NCBI GenBank assembly: GCA_910587665.1
Contig: CAJUMZ010000021.1
Coordinates: 1-57,031, forward strand
Source: an uncultured Muribaculum sp.
GTDB lineage: Bacteria; Bacteroidota; Bacteroidia; Bacteroidales; Muribaculaceae
DNA: 57,031 nt
Direction: 5' to 3'
In this document: positions 44,955 through 54,523 of the stretch, in pieces
Position numbering within the stretch: position 1 is the first letter of the stretch
Layout: every line of letters begins with the position of its first letter
Notes under the pieces: model-generated
What the model was told of the DNA's origin: nothing
Databases searched by the model: none
Seen by the model: the letters and a program-made list of their open reading frames with translations, nothing else
Made by a program: the position numbers and the translations under genes

Positions 44955-45089
44955 ATGGAATCGACAAACACTGTTCGCATCTCACACCCTTCAAAGGAGT
45001 TAGTCGCTTTCATAGAGAAAGCGCAAAGTCAAAAAAAACAGCGCATGAAAACAATTTGCGACAAATACCGTAAGCTAATAAACGGATAA
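44955..45089 (+). CDS. Small basic protein, 44 residues, unknown
   Basis: An open frame starting MESTNTVRISHPSKEL and ending DKYRKLING. It is Lys-rich and helical by eye, recalling small antitoxin-like proteins. It begins 19 bases after the GH2 stop and is AT-rich compared with that gene. A hairpin terminator follows 32 bases behind it. No partner gene was recognised. Its coding status is uncertain. Confidence 0.4.
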   Translation: MESTNTVRISHPSKELVAFIEKAQSQKKQRMKTICDKYRKLING

Positions 45090-45121
45090 TGGACCCAATT
45101 GAAACTTTAATACCTGATAAT

Positions 45122-45155
45122 GAGGGCAATCATTTAGTGGTTGTCCTCTCTTTTT
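45122..45155 (+). terminator. Terminator after the GH53-GH2 genes
   Basis: An 11-base stem GAGGGCAATCA/TGGTTGTCCTC (45122-45132, 45138-45148) pairs fully with two G-U pairs, has a 5-base loop, and is followed by TCTTTTTA. Confidence 0.75.
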
Positions 45156-45188
45156 ATGATGAAACAGATAAATCCGCCCGGCAAGTGA

Positions 45189-46208
45189 TCATGAGCCGGT
45201 AGTAAGGAGGGCGATCGCGAAGTCAAGCACGGTGTCGATGCCATTGACAGCCGACTGAGGGTCAAACGCCACCTCGCATCCGGGCGACGGGTCGATTCCC
45301 GCCTCCGTAGGTATGCGCTTCGCGTCAAGCACCGGGCATGCCGAAAACCGTACTCCCCAACCGTTGGGCAACTCAGAGTTGAACGGCATCCCGCTGCCGC
45401 CGCCCGTAGTAGCGCCCACTATATGACACCCCGGGATATACTGCATTATCGACACAAAATTGTTTGCCGCGCTGAATGTGCCGCGCCCCGCGAGCACCAC
45501 GACCGGCTTGCCCCACATTATGCGCCCCTTTTCGGCGGGATCGTAATAGTAGGCGCGAGGCTCCGAGAAATCATCATGTCCCGGACCGGTCTTATGCGAG
45601 ATGTAGCCCGCAAGCGTGCGCTCGGTGATAAACCGGCTTACGAGCTTTTCCACATTGGTCATGCTTCCGCCGCCGTTGTTGCGGATGTCGATCACCAATC
45701 CCGCGCATGTGTTGAGATACATAAGTATCTGGTCAAGGTTACTGTCGCCAATGGGGGAACTGAACGAGTCGTAACGCACATAACCCACATTTTGCGGAAG
45801 TATGCCGTAATCAATGCCCCCGGTCGACAGATAATTGAAGTTCAGGTAATATTGCTCCACCAGTCGCGCGCTGTAATTGTCGGGATAGTCGCTCCACCAT
45901 GCGCGGTAATATGAGGTGTTGAACGACGATGACAGGTTGGTGTGACCGTCGCGCAGTTCGTTAAGCATGTCGGCACACACAAAGAAAAGCTCCTTAGCCG
46001 TCATCTCGTTGCTGATTTTAGCCGAATATCGGTCATGCACCTCGTTCCAGTCGATATCTTTCTCGGCAAAGAAGCAGTAGTGCTCATCCATTATTGTCCA
46101 TAGAGCCTCGAAGTTGCCTCGCGGATCATTGTCCCACTCCTCCACCTTATGGCATGACAGAAGCAGCAATGACAGCAAAAGCGGCAATATGACGTAGATA
46201 CGATTCAT
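45189..46208 (-). CDS. S41-family peptidase, lipoprotein
   Basis: A 339-residue lipoprotein with lipobox LLSC (Cys 19). The ATG at 46208 (MNRIYVILPLLL) is preferred over a TTG at 46217. The N-terminal helical region carries EALWTIMDEHYCFF. The S41 core has GLVIDIRNNGGGSM and the catalytic Ser in GRGTFSAANNF. No PDZ domain is obvious between them. It acts in the periplasm or at the outer membrane; substrate unknown. It follows the DUF3316 gene by five bases. Confidence 0.87.
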   Translation of the reverse strand: MNRIYVILPLLLSLLLLSCHKVEEWDNDPRGNFEALWTIMDEHYCFFAEKDIDWNEVHDRYSAKISNEMTAKELFFVCADMLNELRDGHTNLSSSFNTSYYRAWWSDYPDNYSARLVEQYYLNFNYLSTGGIDYGILPQNVGYVRYDSFSSPIGDSNLDQILMYLNTCAGLVIDIRNNGGGSMTNVEKLVSRFITERTLAGYISHKTGPGHDDFSEPRAYYYDPAEKGRIMWGKPVVVLAGRGTFSAANNFVSIMQYIPGCHIVGATTGGGSGMPFNSELPNGWGVRFSACPVLDAKRIPTEAGIDPSPGCEVAFDPQSAVNGIDTVLDFAIALLTTGS

Positions 46209-46213
46209 CTTTT

Positions 46214-47077
46214 TCAATACAATGCTGAGATTATACGTGCCTTCGGGTCAACCCCTTTTCCGGGGCGCAGACTGAGCCATTCACCGGACAATCCGATCAC
46301 GGCAGCCGAATTGATGACACGCGTGGTGATATTGTTGACTTTGGTTGAAATCACATTGCTGCGAAATCCCACCCGAAGAGAAGTCGCGCCGAAATGGAGG
46401 TCGGCGGTGACAAGATTTTCCATCCTGAAATAGTTGCCCCACCATGCGGCATGGGCAAGCCCGTCGTCATCGCCGAGCGAAATCTCGTAGAACAGCTCGC
46501 CATACTCCGGAGAGAAGAATACACCTGCCACAGGCAACACGGGCTGGTAACGAAGCGTGACAGGCAGATGCCCCAGACGAAGATTCCATGCGGCATATCC
46601 GGTAAGGTTGACAGTCCATGCAGCCTCCACCGCCACGGGATTGTTGCCGTTGCGGGTGCTGTAAATGCACCCTATATCCAGCCCGGTGCTTCCTCCGGCG
46701 GCAAGCGTTATGCCGTAAGGAAGCCGCCAACGGTGCATCATTCCCCACGAAAACTCGCCGGTAAGACGCCACATCCGGGCATTGCGCGCGGGATTCTCCG
46801 CACGGTTGAGCGTGACACCCGCGCGAAGCTGCATCACCCAACGGTCGGGCGAGAATTTCATTGCCTGCATGCGCTCATAATTGAATGCCGCGCTCCATCC
46901 CGAATATTTAAGCGGGGTCAGATAGGTGTTGACAAGGCGTGCCCCTCCCCCTTCGATCATGTAAGCCGACATAACCGGGCGCAGAGGCTTCACCTCTACG
47001 GAATCTCGTGCCGCCATCAACAGCGGCATCATCAGCACGGCGATTAACAATGACAGGCGTGACATGGCGTATCGCAT
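46214..47077 (-). CDS. DUF3316-domain exported protein
   Basis: A 287-residue protein with a signal peptide (to about residue 22) and a beta-rich body that looks like an outer-membrane barrel (alternating aromatic strands, for example YAAWNLRLGHLPVTLRYQP). The recognised family is DUF3316, function unknown. Its ATG overlaps the parC stop (ATGA), and the S41 peptidase gene follows after five bases. An envelope protein locked by overlap to a topoisomerase gene is unexpected. Confidence 0.8.
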   Translation of the reverse strand: MRYAMSRLSLLIAVLMMPLLMAARDSVEVKPLRPVMSAYMIEGGGARLVNTYLTPLKYSGWSAAFNYERMQAMKFSPDRWVMQLRAGVTLNRAENPARNARMWRLTGEFSWGMMHRWRLPYGITLAAGGSTGLDIGCIYSTRNGNNPVAVEAAWTVNLTGYAAWNLRLGHLPVTLRYQPVLPVAGVFFSPEYGELFYEISLGDDDGLAHAAWWGNYFRMENLVTADLHFGATSLRVGFRSNVISTKVNNITTRVINSAAVIGLSGEWLSLRPGKGVDPKARIISALY

Positions 47078-49767
47078 CAGAATATACGTTGCTGACCGTT
47101 GATCTCATCACGCACCTCATCGTCGGAGCGTTCCGGCTCTTCCGGGGTATCATCCGGAGTGACCTCGGTCGGTTCGCCAGGCTCCTCGTCATCCGACACA
47201 TTGACCTCACGCGGCTCGATCTCCTCGATCTTGTCGACAGCATATGTAGTAAGCCTCTTGCCCTTCGCCTTGCAGCTCTTGACGGCGATAAACTCGGCGG
47301 CATCAACCACTGTCGACCCGCGGAAAGCGTCATCACCGCCATAAGTCACCTCTATGCGACACCCCGGCTCGTCGCTTAGCAGTATAAGGCTCGATTTCTC
47401 ATTTTCACCGATAAAGCTCGTACGCTTCGCCGTCGGCTCAAACGTAAACCGCTTCAGATAGGGATAACCCTGCTGGTCGGCGTCATGCACCACGGCGGTC
47501 CACACATGACCCGGGCGATACTTCTCTATGCGCAGTATGTTGTCTTCATAATGATTGCTTGCCGCAAAGCTCGACATGTAATACTCGCCGCTTTTAAGAA
47601 TGACAAGTATCTGGTCGGAGCCGAGAAATTCGCCAAGCAGCACTCCGCGTTTCTCGTAATTCAGACGGAGTATATCGGGATCAAACCATACCTCCCTGCC
47701 TCCGAGCGTCGACGCGCCCTTCTCTTTCAGAGAGAAGCGGTGCACTTCATTTTTGGTGACGATATTTCCCTGCGCGCCCTTGCCTTTTACTCCGAGTTCG
47801 CCGAAATCGACATCAAACTGCAATGTCTTCAACCTCAGCTTGGGCTTAAGCGTGACTTTCACCACCTCAGCCTCGCCGTTGGGATTGGCACTGAACCACA
47901 TTACCTTTGAGCCGGGCAGCCCCTGGGTAAGGTCATACTCCTTGTCGCGGGTTATGCCGGTCACATAGAAGCGTTTCATATAATATATGCCTCCCTTGCC
48001 GTTCTGATATATCACATTATATATGGTGCGCTCATCCTTATGCTTGAATACGTTGACATAGAGTATATTCTTGCCGACAAACATCTTTTCCTGCACCTTC
48101 ACCACCTTATACTTGCCATCCTTGTAGAAGATGATGATATCGTCGATATCGGAGCAGTTGCAGATATATTCGTCTTTCTTCAGCGATGTGCCGATAAAAC
48201 CTTCCTCTCGGTTGATATACAATTTTTCATTTGCCTCCGCGACTGTGGCTGCGGCGATATTGTCAAATCCGCGAATTACCGTGCGTCTCTGATATGGCGC
48301 GCCGTATTTCTCTTTCAGGCGTGAATACCACTCGATCGTGAATCTCACTATATGGGCAAGATTGTCGTTGATGGCTGCGATACGTTCCTTGTAGTTGGCT
48401 ATCTGCCGGTCGGCATCCTCGCTGTTAAATTTAAGGATGCGCTTCATCCTTATTTCCATAAGCCTGAGCAGATCGTCACGGGTCACCTCACGCCACAGCG
48501 ACGGCTTAAACGGCTCCAGCCGGCGGTCGATATGGGCAAGCACCACATCCATCGACTCGCCCTGCTCAAATTCCTTATCCTTGTAAATGCGCTCTTCGAT
48601 AAATATACGTTCAAGCGATGCGAAATGGAGCGCTTCCTCAATCTCGCCGCGCTGTATTTCCAGCTCTCGGCGCAGCAGGTCACGCGTGGTGTCGACGCTA
48701 TGGCGCAACACATCACTGACACCAAGGAAATGAGGTTTCTTTTCCGATATTACGCAACAGTTTGGCGACACGCTCAGCTCACAGTCGGTAAACGCATACA
48801 AGGCGTCAATCGCCTTGTCCGATGACGTACCCGGCAGAAGATGCACGAGTATAAGCGCATTTTCAGAGGTCATATCCTCCACCTTGCGCACCTTTATCTT
48901 GCCCTTCTCTGCGGCTTTCAGTATGGAGTCGGAAAGCGACCCGGTGGTCTTGCCAAACGGTATTTCGGTTATTGCAAGAGTCTTATTGTCGATTTTCTCG
49001 ATCTTAGCCCTGATTTTCACCGAACCGCCGCGCTCTCCGTCGTTATACTTCGTGACGTCAAGAAATCCGCCGGTCGGGAAATCCGGGTAAAGCGTAAACT
49101 CCTCCCCTTTAAGGTAGGCGATGGCGGCGTCTATTATCTCATTGAAATTATGAGGCAAAATCTTGGAAGAAAGGCCTACCGCGATACCTTCCACTCCCTG
49201 CACAAGCAATAGCGGGAACTTTGCCGGTAGCGTGACAGGCTCCGGATTTCGGCCGTCGTACGACACGGTCCAATCAGTAACCTTGGGGCTGTAGAGCACC
49301 TCAAGGGCAAAATGTGACAGACGCGCCTCTATATAACGGCCCGCAGCCGCCGATGCGCCCGTAAGTATATTTCCCCAGTTTCCCTGTGTCTCCACAAGCA
49401 GATCTTTCTGTCCGAGCTGCACCAATGCGTCTTTGATTGAAGCGTCACCGTGGGGGTGGTATTTCATCGTGTCGCCCACCACGTTTGCCACCTTGTTGAA
49501 ACGCCCGTCATCCATTGTCCGCATAGAGTGAAGGATACGCCGCTGCACGGGCTTAAGTCCGTCGGTGATATGCGGCACGGCTCGTTCAAGTATCACATAC
49601 GAGGCGTAATCGAGAAACCAGCTCTGGTACATGCCGCGCAACTGGTGCCTGACAACGTCGTCGGTTGTGTCAAGTGTGACCCTGCCTCCCTTTTCGGCAG
49701 GATTTTCGGGAAGGGGAGCCGTCTCCCCCTCTTCAGGTAAAGTGATGTCGTCTATATCGTCGCTCAT
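47077..49767 (-). CDS. parC: DNA topoisomerase IV subunit A
   Basis: An 896-residue type IIA topoisomerase subunit that separates linked chromosomes. The start at 49767 (MSDDIDDITLPEEG) is used because the -7 box lies at 49817-49824, downstream of any longer start. The winged-helix region has HPHGDASIKDAL and the active-site Tyr145 in AAGRYIEAR. The C-terminal beta-propeller is degenerate (GVKGKGAQGNIVTK) without a canonical GyrA box, which favours ParC over GyrA. The last 40 residues are very acidic. parE is not in this window. Confidence 0.88.
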   Translation of the reverse strand: MSDDIDDITLPEEGETAPLPENPAEKGGRVTLDTTDDVVRHQLRGMYQSWFLDYASYVILERAVPHITDGLKPVQRRILHSMRTMDDGRFNKVANVVGDTMKYHPHGDASIKDALVQLGQKDLLVETQGNWGNILTGASAAAGRYIEARLSHFALEVLYSPKVTDWTVSYDGRNPEPVTLPAKFPLLLVQGVEGIAVGLSSKILPHNFNEIIDAAIAYLKGEEFTLYPDFPTGGFLDVTKYNDGERGGSVKIRAKIEKIDNKTLAITEIPFGKTTGSLSDSILKAAEKGKIKVRKVEDMTSENALILVHLLPGTSSDKAIDALYAFTDCELSVSPNCCVISEKKPHFLGVSDVLRHSVDTTRDLLRRELEIQRGEIEEALHFASLERIFIEERIYKDKEFEQGESMDVVLAHIDRRLEPFKPSLWREVTRDDLLRLMEIRMKRILKFNSEDADRQIANYKERIAAINDNLAHIVRFTIEWYSRLKEKYGAPYQRRTVIRGFDNIAAATVAEANEKLYINREEGFIGTSLKKDEYICNCSDIDDIIIFYKDGKYKVVKVQEKMFVGKNILYVNVFKHKDERTIYNVIYQNGKGGIYYMKRFYVTGITRDKEYDLTQGLPGSKVMWFSANPNGEAEVVKVTLKPKLRLKTLQFDVDFGELGVKGKGAQGNIVTKNEVHRFSLKEKGASTLGGREVWFDPDILRLNYEKRGVLLGEFLGSDQILVILKSGEYYMSSFAASNHYEDNILRIEKYRPGHVWTAVVHDADQQGYPYLKRFTFEPTAKRTSFIGENEKSSLILLSDEPGCRIEVTYGGDDAFRGSTVVDAAEFIAVKSCKAKGKRLTTYAVDKIEEIEPREVNVSDDEEPGEPTEVTPDDTPEEPERSDDEVRDEINGQQRIF

Positions 49768-49816
49768 TGCCGGGATAATGATTTCATGGAGTAAGGCGCA
49801 ATATGCGCAATCTTTA

Positions 49817-49824
49817 CAAAGGTA
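49817..49824 (-). promoter_or_regulatory. -7 box of the parC operon
   Basis: TACCTTTG on the minus strand, 49 bases before the parC ATG. It lies back to back with the GH95 promoter. Confidence 0.55.
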
Positions 49825-49848
49825 CATAAAAATTGCGATTTTTTTGCG

Positions 49849-49856
49849 TATTTTTG
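49849..49856 (+). promoter_or_regulatory. -7 box of the GH95 gene
   Basis: TATTTTTG matches TAnnTTTG, 37 bases before the ATG at 49894. Confidence 0.55.
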
Positions 49857-49893
49857 CGATTAATCTAAAATACCATAAGTCAACCTAACTGTT

Positions 49894-52305
49894 ATGAGAC
49901 ATATATCAGCCATCATCGCCGGAACCGTCGCAATAAGCGCATGGGCGGCGGATCGTACAACCATGGAATTTCCCGCCGACATGGCCCTGTGGTACACCTC
50001 GCCCGCAAAACAATGGGAGGAGACCCTCCCGCTTGGCAACGGCAGGCTCGGGATGATGCCCTACGGCAACCCTTTTGAAGAGAAAATTGTGCTCAACGAG
50101 ATAAGCATGTGGAGCGGGTCAAAGGCATGCTACGACAACCCTGCGGCGGCAGAGAGCCTGCCCGAGATACAACGGTTACTGATCGAGGGGAAAAATCTTG
50201 AGGCCCAGGAACTGATGTACTCGACCTTTGTACCCACAAAGACCACCGACCTCGGCACCTACGGAAGCTACCAGATGCTTGCCGACCTTGACATATCGCT
50301 TTCTTATTCCGACTCGACAGTGACCGATTACGCGCGGTGGCTCGACCTGCGTGATGCCATCGCGACCACAAGCTACACCGCAGGAGGTGTAAGCTACGTG
50401 GCCGAGTGCATGGTGCCGCGCGGCGAGGATGTAATGATATACCATATCAAGGGCTCGCAGAACGCGTCGGTAAACTTCACCGCCTCGCTGCAACGCAAGG
50501 AGCGCGCGCGTCACAGCAGCGCGGGCGGAGGCATGATCATGCTGTCGGGGATGCTTGAAAGCGGACAGCCGGGAGTCGACGGCGTAAGATATGCGGCTGT
50601 TGCCGGATGCCGCGCCTCAGGCGACAACGCCCGCGTAACCTCAACCGACAGTACCCTGACCGTAAGCAGCGCCGACGAGGCTTACATAATCGTAGGCGCG
50701 GCAACAAGTTACCTCAACGGCGCCATGTACATGACCGATGCCGTCAACGATGTCAGCAATGCACTTCGGCTTGACGACATGACGTCGCTCATGCGACTCG
50801 GCACGGAGCGTCACCGTGCCCTGTTTGACCGCGCGGGGGTGACATTGCCTGAGGGCAAAATCGCCAAACTGCCTACAGATGAACGTATAGAGATGTTTGT
50901 GACCGAAAGTGACCCCTCACTTGCCGCCCTATATTACAATTACGGCAGGTATCTGCTGATTTCGAGCACCACACCCGGAAGCCTGCCGCCAAACCTTCAG
51001 GGCCTTTGGGCCAATGATGTGGTAACCCCATGGAACGGCGACTACCACACCAACATAAACGTACAGATGAACCATTGGGGCGCGGAGCCGGGCAACCTTT
51101 CCGAGCTTCATCTTCCTCTCGTAGACCTTGTGAAACGCGCCATACCCAACGGGGAGCACACTGCCAAGGTGTTTTACGGTCCTGACGCCGAGGGATGGGT
51201 GATGCACATGATGACCAATCCCTGGGAATATACCGACCCCGGGCAACACCCGTCGTGGGGCGCGACCAACACCGGCGGGGCATGGCTCTGCGCGCATCTG
51301 TGGGAGCACTATCTCTACACCGGCGACAAGCAATATCTCGCCGAGATATATCCCATACTGAAAGGCGCGGCGCGCTTTTTCCGGTCGACAATGATCGAAG
51401 AACCCAAACATGGCTGGCTTGTCACGGCGCCAAGCTCATCGCCCGAAAACACCTTCTTTGCCGCCGACGGCAAGACACCCATAAGCGTTGTGATGGCACC
51501 CGCGATGGACACCCAGCTCATCCGCGAGCTGTATACCAACACAAGCCAAGCTGCACGGCTGCTTGACATCGACAGCGAGTTTGCCGATTCTCTCTGTGCC
51601 GATATAAAGCGTCTGCCACCTAATCAGATCGGTTCCGACGGGCGCCTCATGGAATGGCTTGAGGAATATACCGAGACCGACCCCCACCACCGCCATGTGA
51701 GCCATCTGTATGCCCTTCACCCCGGCAACCAGATATCAATCGCCAAGACACCGGAGCTTGCCGACGCAGCCCGCAAGACCCTTGAGCGGCGCGGTGACGG
51801 AGGCACAGGCTGGAGCCGCGCATGGAAAGTCAATTTCTGGGCGCGCCTCGGCGACGGCAACCGCGCCTACAAGCTTTTCAAGGCTCTTCTCTCTCCCGCC
51901 TGCACTGCCGAACGACCGCAGCACGTGGCAGGTACGTTCCCCAATCTTTTCTGCTCCCACCCGCCGTTTCAGATGGATGGCAACTGGGGCGGGGCAGCCG
52001 GTATAGGCGAGATGCTTCTCCAAAGCCAAGACGGATTCATCAACCCTCTTCCCGCACTCCCCGATGAATGGCAGTCAGGCTCGATCCACGGCTTCAAGGC
52101 AAGGGGTGGTGCGGAAATCGACATGGACTGGAAAGCAGGAAAGCTCAAGAGCATGAAAGTGACCGGAGGATTTGACCCCGAAATACGCATAAAAGTCCCC
52201 TCTTACGCCAAGAAAGTCACAGTCAACGGCGTCACGTCAAAACCTGATGGATTCATCACCCTGTCGCTCGGCAAGGGAGAAACGGTTGAAATTTTGCTTG
52301 ATTAA
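49894..52305 (+). CDS. Alpha-L-fucosidase-type glycoside hydrolase, GH95
   Basis: An 803-residue exported enzyme with a signal peptide (to about residue 18). The N-terminal domain opens with LPLGNGRLGMMPYG and LNEISMWSG. The (alpha/alpha)6 barrel has NINVQMNHWG with N387 and N389, the conserved asparagines of the base network. E587 in LMEWLEEYTETDPHHRHVS and D695 in QMDGNWGG match the acid and base-activating positions. GH95 enzymes release fucose (or L-galactose) by inversion, for instance from mucin or milk glycans. It stands alone with its own promoter. Confidence 0.92.
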   Translation: MRHISAIIAGTVAISAWAADRTTMEFPADMALWYTSPAKQWEETLPLGNGRLGMMPYGNPFEEKIVLNEISMWSGSKACYDNPAAAESLPEIQRLLIEGKNLEAQELMYSTFVPTKTTDLGTYGSYQMLADLDISLSYSDSTVTDYARWLDLRDAIATTSYTAGGVSYVAECMVPRGEDVMIYHIKGSQNASVNFTASLQRKERARHSSAGGGMIMLSGMLESGQPGVDGVRYAAVAGCRASGDNARVTSTDSTLTVSSADEAYIIVGAATSYLNGAMYMTDAVNDVSNALRLDDMTSLMRLGTERHRALFDRAGVTLPEGKIAKLPTDERIEMFVTESDPSLAALYYNYGRYLLISSTTPGSLPPNLQGLWANDVVTPWNGDYHTNINVQMNHWGAEPGNLSELHLPLVDLVKRAIPNGEHTAKVFYGPDAEGWVMHMMTNPWEYTDPGQHPSWGATNTGGAWLCAHLWEHYLYTGDKQYLAEIYPILKGAARFFRSTMIEEPKHGWLVTAPSSSPENTFFAADGKTPISVVMAPAMDTQLIRELYTNTSQAARLLDIDSEFADSLCADIKRLPPNQIGSDGRLMEWLEEYTETDPHHRHVSHLYALHPGNQISIAKTPELADAARKTLERRGDGGTGWSRAWKVNFWARLGDGNRAYKLFKALLSPACTAERPQHVAGTFPNLFCSHPPFQMDGNWGGAAGIGEMLLQSQDGFINPLPALPDEWQSGSIHGFKARGGAEIDMDWKAGKLKSMKVTGGFDPEIRIKVPSYAKKVTVNGVTSKPDGFITLSLGKGETVEILLD

Positions 52306-52324
52306 TCATTTATTCGTATCTTTG
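52293..52324 (+). promoter_or_regulatory. Promoter of glyS
   Basis: TTTG (52293-52296), 20 bases, then TATCTTTG (52317-52324). The -33 element lies inside the last codons of the GH95 gene. Confidence 0.65.
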
Positions 52325-52351
52325 TGACTCTAAAATTATTAATTAGGAATT

Positions 52352-53896
52352 ATGGCACAACAGGAAGACCAATTCAAGAAGATAGTATCTCATGCCAAAG
52401 AATACGGTTTCGTATTCCCCTCAAGCGAAATATATGACGGACTCTCAGCTGTTTACGACTACGGTCAGAACGGTGTCGAGATGAAAAACAACATAAAGCG
52501 TTACTGGTGGGATGCAATGACTCTCCTCCACGAGAATATCGTCGGCATTGACTCGGCGATTTTCATGCACCCGACAATATGGAAAGCATCGGGACATGTC
52601 GATGCCTTCAACGACCCCTTGATCGACAACAAGGATTCAAAAAAGCGTTACCGCGCCGATGTGCTCATCGAAGACGCGATAGCAAAGTTTGACGACAAGA
52701 TTGAAAAAGAGGTCGAGAAAGCCCGCAAGCGCTTCGGCGACTCTTTTGACGAGTCTCTTTTCCGCGAGACAAATCCCCGCATCCTCGAGCAGAAAGCAAA
52801 GCGCGACGCGCTACACGAGCGTTTTGCAAAGGCGATGAACGACAACGACCTAAACGAACTGCGTCAGATCATAATCGACCAGGAGATTGTAGACCCGATC
52901 TCAGGTACTAAAAACTGGACAGAGGTGCGTCAGTTCAACCTGATGTTCCGCACCGAGATGGGTTCTACCGCCGACGGCGCGATGACTGTGTATCTCCGCC
53001 CGGAGACCGCACAGGGTATCTTTGTCAACTACCTCAACGTGCAGAAGACAGGTCGCATGCGCATCCCGTTCGGTATCGCACAGATAGGAAAGGCTTTCCG
53101 CAACGAGATTGTGGCACGCCAGTTCATCTTCCGCATGCGCGAGTTCGAGCAGATGGAAATGCAGTTCTTCGTGCGCCCCGGACAGGAGCTGGAATGGTTC
53201 AAGAGCTGGAAGGAAACCCGCCTGAAATGGCACAAGGCTCTTGGTCTCGGCGATGACAAGTATCGCTACCACGACCACGAAAAACTCGCCCACTATGCAA
53301 ATGCGGCTACCGACATCGAGTTTGAGATGCCTTTCGGATTCAAGGAAGTCGAGGGTATACATTCACGCACCAACTTCGACCTTTCACAGCACGAGAAATT
53401 CTCAGGAAAGAAGATCCAATATTTCGACCCCGAGCTTAACGAAAGCTATACCCCGTATGTGATCGAGACCTCAATCGGAGTTGACCGTATGTTCCTTTCA
53501 GTGCTTTGCTCAAGCTACGAGGAGCAGCAGCTTGAAGGCGGCGACACCCGCGTGGTGCTACACCTCCCGCCGGCACTCGCCCCGGTAAAATGCGCCGTAA
53601 TGCCTCTTGTACGTAAAGACGGGCTTCCCGAAAAGGCGCGCGAGATTGTCAACGACCTCAAGTTTGACTTCCCCACCCACTACGAGGAAAAAGACTCTAT
53701 CGGCAAGCGTTACCGCCGTCAGGATGCGATAGGCACTCCCTTCTGCGTGACTGTCGACCATCAGACTCTCGAAGACAACACCGTGACCCTGCGCGAGCGT
53801 GACTCAATGGAGCAGAAACGTGTCAACATAAGCGACCTGCATCGCCTTATCCATGACACGGTAAGCATCAACTCGCTTCTCCGCAAACTCGGCTAA
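52352..53896 (+). CDS. glyS: Glycyl-tRNA synthetase (homodimeric type)
   Basis: A 514-residue class II synthetase of the single-chain alpha2 type. Motif 2 is FRNEIVARQFIFRMREFEQME, and RPETAQGIFVNY is the glycine-site block. Motif 3 is ETSIGVDRMFLSVL. The C-terminal anticodon-binding domain begins near LAPVKCAVMPLV. The gene heads a rightward series with lemA, the FKBP gene and glmS. Confidence 0.97.
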   Translation: MAQQEDQFKKIVSHAKEYGFVFPSSEIYDGLSAVYDYGQNGVEMKNNIKRYWWDAMTLLHENIVGIDSAIFMHPTIWKASGHVDAFNDPLIDNKDSKKRYRADVLIEDAIAKFDDKIEKEVEKARKRFGDSFDESLFRETNPRILEQKAKRDALHERFAKAMNDNDLNELRQIIIDQEIVDPISGTKNWTEVRQFNLMFRTEMGSTADGAMTVYLRPETAQGIFVNYLNVQKTGRMRIPFGIAQIGKAFRNEIVARQFIFRMREFEQMEMQFFVRPGQELEWFKSWKETRLKWHKALGLGDDKYRYHDHEKLAHYANAATDIEFEMPFGFKEVEGIHSRTNFDLSQHEKFSGKKIQYFDPELNESYTPYVIETSIGVDRMFLSVLCSSYEEQQLEGGDTRVVLHLPPALAPVKCAVMPLVRKDGLPEKAREIVNDLKFDFPTHYEEKDSIGKRYRRQDAIGTPFCVTVDHQTLEDNTVTLRERDSMEQKRVNISDLHRLIHDTVSINSLLRKLG

Positions 53897-53923
53897 TTTT
53901 AACCATCCTAATCTTTGTTAATT

Positions 53924-54508
53924 ATGAAACTTAACCGACTCTTCTCTATGATGATAGGCATCGCCTGCATTACAGGGCTGTCATCATGCAACTATAATTC
54001 ACTCGTTGAAAAGCAGCAGACTGTCGACCAGAACTGGGCGGAAGTTGAAAACCAGTATCAGCGACGCGCCGACCTTATACCTAACCTCGTGGCTACCGTA
54101 AAGGGTTATGCCGCACATGAAGAAGGCACCTTTACCAAGGTCACCGAGGCACGAAGCAAGGCAACCTCAATCAACATAACCGCCGATGAGCTTAACGAGG
54201 AGACTCTCGCACAATTTCAGGAAGCACAAAATCAGCTTACCGGCGCGCTTAAGTCGCTTCTCGCGGTCAGCGAGGCTTACCCCGACCTAAAGGCAAACGA
54301 AAATTTCCGTGATCTTCAGGTACAGCTTGAAGGCACAGAAAACCGTATCAGCGTGGCAAGAGGCCGCTATACCGACGCGGTGAAAGAGTACAACACCTCT
54401 ATAAAGAAGTTCCCGACCACGATCTATGCCGGATGGTTCGGATTTACGCCCAAACCACAGTTCAAGGCTGCCGCAGGTGCCGAATCAGCACCCAAGGTCG
54501 AGTTCTAA
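53924..54508 (+). CDS. lemA: LemA-family lipoprotein
   Basis: A 194-residue envelope protein. The ATG at 53924 (MKLNRLFSM) is used; a TTG three codons earlier is in frame. The lipobox is LSSC (Cys about 22). The LemA domain is clear: NSLVEKQQTVDQNWAEVENQYQRRADLIPNLV, then a long helical coiled coil and ENRISVARGRYTDAVKEYN. The family has a membrane-anchored four-helix bundle; its role is unknown. Confidence 0.93.
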   Translation: MKLNRLFSMMIGIACITGLSSCNYNSLVEKQQTVDQNWAEVENQYQRRADLIPNLVATVKGYAAHEEGTFTKVTEARSKATSINITADELNEETLAQFQEAQNQLTGALKSLLAVSEAYPDLKANENFRDLQVQLEGTENRISVARGRYTDAVKEYNTSIKKFPTTIYAGWFGFTPKPQFKAAAGAESAPKVEF

Positions 54509-54523
54509 ATTCAATATTTTTTA

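Noticed and set aside
45089..45202. A 37-residue frame starting at ATG 45089, overlapping the stop of the small Lys-rich gene
   Set aside because: It runs straight through the terminator hairpin at 45122-45155 and into the end of the convergent peptidase gene; no coding character seen.
53911..53917. ATCTTTG before lemA as a promoter
   Set aside because: The sequence is TAATCTTTG, with three instead of two bases between TA and TTTG, and no -33 element; lemA is more likely cotranscribed with glyS.
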